NCBI GenBank assembly: GCA_905215055.1
Contig: CAJMOH010000088.1
Span: forward strand, 1 to 6,749
DNA length: 6,749 nucleotides
Source of the DNA: an uncultured bacterium
GTDB taxonomy: Bacteria > Bacillota > Clostridia > Oscillospirales > Acutalibacteraceae
Reading direction: 5' to 3'
The position numbers and the translations under genes are program-made. The notes below the pieces were generated by a model. That model searched no databases and was not told where the DNA came from. It saw nothing but the letters and a program-made list of their open reading frames with translations. This document shows positions 4,606 to 6,749 of the stretch, one piece after another (positions within the stretch are counted from its first letter, which is position 1; every line of letters starts with the position of its first letter).

Positions 4606-6456
4606 ATGTGCGGATTCGTTGGATTCATTGACGGCGGCGACACCCAGCAGGACGCGGGGGTGCTCCGCTCTATGACGGACGCCATCCGTCACCGTGGCCC
4701 TGACGACGCGGACTATTATATGGACGGCTCCCTGTCCCTGGGGTTCCGGCGGCTGTCCATCATCGACCTGGAGGGCGGGCGTCAGCCCATTCTTAACGAG
4801 GACGGCACCAAGGTGCTCACCTTTAACGGAGAGATCTACAACTATCAGGACATCAAGAAGGACCTTCTGGCGGCGGGTCATGTGTTCAAAACCGCCACCG
4901 ACTCGGAGGTGCTGCTTCACGGCTATGAGGAGTACGGCCCCCAGCTGCTGAACAAGCTGCGGGGCATGTTCGCCTTTGTCATCTGGGACAAGGAAAAGCG
5001 GGAGCTGTTTGGCGCCCGGGACTTTTTCGGCATCAAGCCCCTGTACTACGCCAGGATGAACGGCACCCTGATGTTCGGCTCGGAGATCAAGAGCTTTCTC
5101 CATCACCCCCACTTTCAAAAGGAATTGAACGAGAAGGCTCTGGAAAGCTACCTGTCCTTCCAATACTCCCCCGGACCGGAGACCTTCTTTAAAAACGTGT
5201 ACAAAATGCCCCCCGCCCACTACTTCCGCTACAAGGACGGGAAAATGGAAATCACCCGCTACTGGCTGCCCACCTTCCAGGCCGAGGAGGACAAGAGCCT
5301 GGACTACTGGGTGGACGAGATTGAAAAGACCTTTGACGACAGCGTGGAGGCCCACAAGATCTCTGACGTGGAGGTTGGCTCCTTCCTGTCCTCCGGGGTG
5401 GACAGCAGCTATGTGGCCTGCTCGGCCCATGTGGACAAGACCTTTACCGTGGGCTTTGACAACGGCACCAAATACAACGAAATCAGCTACGCCCAGGAGC
5501 TGTCGGAGCAGATCCCGGTGAAAAACATCAGCCACATCATCACCCCGGAGGAGTTCTGGGGCAACTTCCCCAAAATCCAGTACCACATGGACGAGCCTTT
5601 GGCGGACCCGGCGGCGGTGGCCCTGTACTTTGTGTGCAACACCGCCTCCCAGTATTTGAAGGTGGTGCTCTCCGGCGAGGGGGCTGACGAGATCTTCGGC
5701 GGGTACAACATCTACAAAGAGCCTCTGGAGATGCAGTGGTACGATAAAATCCCCTTCCCCATCCGCAAGCTTATCGGCAAAATCGCCGGGGCGCTGCCCG
5801 CCCACCGGGGGCTGAACTTCCTGGTACGCCGGGGCAAGCGGCTGGAAGAGCGGTTTATCGGCAACGCCTATATGTTCACGGAGAAGGAGCGCCAGGCCAT
5901 TTTGAAGCATCCCGCCGGGGCGCCGGCTCCCGAGGAGCTGTGCAAGCCCTATTACGACATGGTGAAGGACAAGGACTCTGTGACCAAGATGCAGTTTGTG
6001 GACCTGAACATGTGGATGGTGGGGGACATTCTCCTAAAGGCGGACAAGATGAGCATGGCAAACTCCCTAGAGCTGCGGGTGCCTTTCCTGGACAAGAGGA
6101 TTATGGCCCTGGCGGGGCGGATTCCCACAAAGTACCGTGTGAACAGCGAAAACACCAAGTACGCCATGCGGAAGGCCGCCCTGCGCCGGATGCCGGAGAA
6201 GTGGGCCGGCAAAAAGAAGCTGGGCTTCCCGGTGCCCACCCGGGTGTGGCTGAAAGAGGACAAGTATTACAGCATGGTCAAGGAGGAGTTTTTGGGGGAG
6301 AACGCTCAGAAGTTTTTCCACACAGAGAATCTGGTGAAGCTTTTGGACGACCACAAAAACGGCAAGGCCGACAACAGCCGCCGGGTGTGGACCGTGTACA
6401 CCTTCTTAATCTGGTATAAACAGTTCTTCGGAGAAGAGACCCGCGAAGCGGCGTAA
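4606..6456 (+). CDS. asnB: Asparagine synthetase, glutamine-hydrolysing
   Basis: The enzyme makes asparagine from aspartate, glutamine and ATP in the cytosol. The 616-residue protein starts MCGFVGF, so Cys2 becomes the N-terminal nucleophile after Met removal. This fixes the start at 4606, not at a TTG nine codons upstream. The glutaminase domain (about 2-205) shows HRGPDD (29-34), R49, FNGEIYN (73-79) and D99, the residues that bind glutamine. The synthetase domain has the ATP PP-loop SSGVDSS (262-268), SGEGADEIFGG (356-366) and DKMSMANSLELRVPFLD (480-496). All key residues are present, and the length fits Bacillus-type AsnB/AsnO proteins. AGG at 4595-4597 lies eight bases before the start. 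The gene has its own promoter, with no partner gene downstream in view. Some AsnB-family proteins instead amidate diaminopimelate in peptidoglycan, and the sequence cannot exclude that. Confidence 0.95.
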   Translation: MCGFVGFIDGGDTQQDAGVLRSMTDAIRHRGPDDADYYMDGSLSLGFRRLSIIDLEGGRQPILNEDGTKVLTFNGEIYNYQDIKKDLLAAGHVFKTATDSEVLLHGYEEYGPQLLNKLRGMFAFVIWDKEKRELFGARDFFGIKPLYYARMNGTLMFGSEIKSFLHHPHFQKELNEKALESYLSFQYSPGPETFFKNVYKMPPAHYFRYKDGKMEITRYWLPTFQAEEDKSLDYWVDEIEKTFDDSVEAHKISDVEVGSFLSSGVDSSYVACSAHVDKTFTVGFDNGTKYNEISYAQELSEQIPVKNISHIITPEEFWGNFPKIQYHMDEPLADPAAVALYFVCNTASQYLKVVLSGEGADEIFGGYNIYKEPLEMQWYDKIPFPIRKLIGKIAGALPAHRGLNFLVRRGKRLEERFIGNAYMFTEKERQAILKHPAGAPAPEELCKPYYDMVKDKDSVTKMQFVDLNMWMVGDILLKADKMSMANSLELRVPFLDKRIMALAGRIPTKYRVNSENTKYAMRKAALRRMPEKWAGKKKLGFPVPTRVWLKEDKYYSMVKEEFLGENAQKFFHTENLVKLLDDHKNGKADNSRRVWTVYTFLIWYKQFFGEETREAA

Positions 6457-6496
6457 AATCTCTGCGTGCGCGCCGCAGGCGAGTAAAGTTTTTAGT

Positions 6497-6518
6497 CAAG
6501 TTTTTTTCAAAAAACTTG
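6497..6518. repeat. 10-bp AT-rich perfect inverted repeat after asnB
   Basis: CAAGTTTTTT (6497-6506) and AAAAAACTTG (6509-6518) are perfectly complementary with only TC between them. The hairpin lies 41 bp after the asnB stop codon. It carries its T-run inside the stem rather than after it, so it is not a standard intrinsic terminator, though it may contribute to transcript 3' ends on either strand. No stronger asnB terminator is visible. Confidence 0.55.
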
Positions 6519-6528
6519 CGGGGATTGG

Positions 6529-6674
6529 GGCCGCTACGTCCCGGTGGGACGTTGCCCAGCGGCCGACCGAGGCGGCAGCCGAGACCAGCGCCCCAAGGTC
6601 TGCACCGGCGAAGCCGGGAAAAGGAAAGCAGCGACAGCGGCGCACGCTGCGAAGCAGATAGCCGCTGAAGCGGC
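6529..6674. repeat. Palindrome-rich GC segment downstream of asnB
   Basis: Several perfect inverted repeats follow one another. GGCCGCT/AGCGGCC (6529-6535 and 6558-6564) encloses ACGTCCC-GGT-GGGACGT (6536-6552). CCGGC-GAA-GCCGG lies at 6605-6617, and GCCGCT-GA-AGCGGC at 6661-6674. GC content rises and falls sharply at the AT-rich borders on both sides. I see no reading frame with a ribosome site. The segment resembles, in style but not clearly in sequence, the repeat units downstream of leuA, and is probably a dispersed non-coding repeat or structured 3' region. Confidence 0.5.
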
Positions 6675-6696
6675 CCCCAAGGAAGTTGCCCCAGGG

Positions 6697-6723
6697 CTTG
6701 AGATAAGAAAAATGACAAGTTAA
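6697..6723. repeat. Right copy of the 27-bp inverted motif
   Basis: This segment ends in AAAAATGACAAGTTAA and matches the reverse complement of 10-36 at 22 of 27 positions. It marks the switch from the GC-rich palindromic segment back to AT-rich sequence, just as its partner does at the left edge. The TGACAAGTT core also occurs at 47-55 in the same orientation as here. Confidence 0.5.
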
Positions 6724-6749
6724 CGATTTTGCTAGGAAACATGCGGCTT

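Noticed and set aside
4549..5910. A 453-codon open frame on the minus strand, antisense to asnB
   Set aside because: Same cause: GC-driven shadow of a real gene with intact active-site motifs, and no ribosome site or family resemblance of its own.
10..6723. Composite transposon or integrative element bounded by the terminal inverted motifs
   Set aside because: No transposase, integrase or resolvase lies within, the inverted match is imperfect, and no flanking direct duplication can be seen at the window edges. Kept only as a finding for comparison.

Overview
The window looks like chromosome from a GC-rich Firmicute, most likely a clostridial gut anaerobe of the Oscillospirales/Oscillospiraceae type. 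The grounds are the high GC content of the coding regions, a T-box riboswitch (essentially a Firmicutes/Actinobacteria device), purine-rich Shine-Dalgarno sites and sigma-A-type promoters. The lineage below Firmicutes is inference from sequence style, not from a search.

Layout. Positions 1-572 hold no gene. They contain an AT-rich inverted repeat and then three imperfect repeat units of about 155 bp (65-568) that run right up to the stop codon of leuA. leuA (573-2255, minus) encodes 2-isopropylmalate synthase of the long yeast/actinobacterial type. It is preceded by a complete T-box leader (about 2297-2558, minus) with a leucine CUC specifier, a strong intrinsic terminator and a near-consensus promoter. 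The -35 box of that promoter contains the stop codon of the next gene, a histidine-phosphatase-fold protein (2591-3319, minus). That protein has lost the catalytic histidine of its RHG motif. An intergenic region of about 207 bp separates it from a divergent XRE-type regulator (3527-4225, plus), which ends in an intrinsic terminator. A 380-bp non-coding region follows. It holds a second terminator-like hairpin, a cluster of TGGGAAAATAGG-like elements including a perfect 12-bp inverted pair, an extended -10 promoter and a structured leader. Next is asnB (4606-6456, plus), a glutamine-dependent asparagine synthetase. Positions 6457-6749 are again gene-free, palindrome-rich and GC-rich, and end in an AT-rich motif that is an inverted copy of the one at the left edge.

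How it works together. leuA and asnB are amino-acid biosynthesis genes, each apparently in its own transcription unit. leuA transcription should respond to uncharged tRNA-Leu through the T-box. asnB has no T-box that I can see, but its promoter is surrounded by repeated motifs, and its leader can fold into a terminator-like structure. The adjacent XRE regulator could act on its own promoter and on asnB, because an 8-bp motif is shared, but this is conjecture.

The points most worth a second look are the active-site loss in the phosphatase-like protein, the long tandem repeat 3' of leuA with a 79-bp insertion between two units, the inverted motif pair and folded leader at asnB, and the inverted terminal motifs that nearly bracket the window. 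I see no CRISPR array, tRNA, rRNA, transposase, integrase or phage gene.
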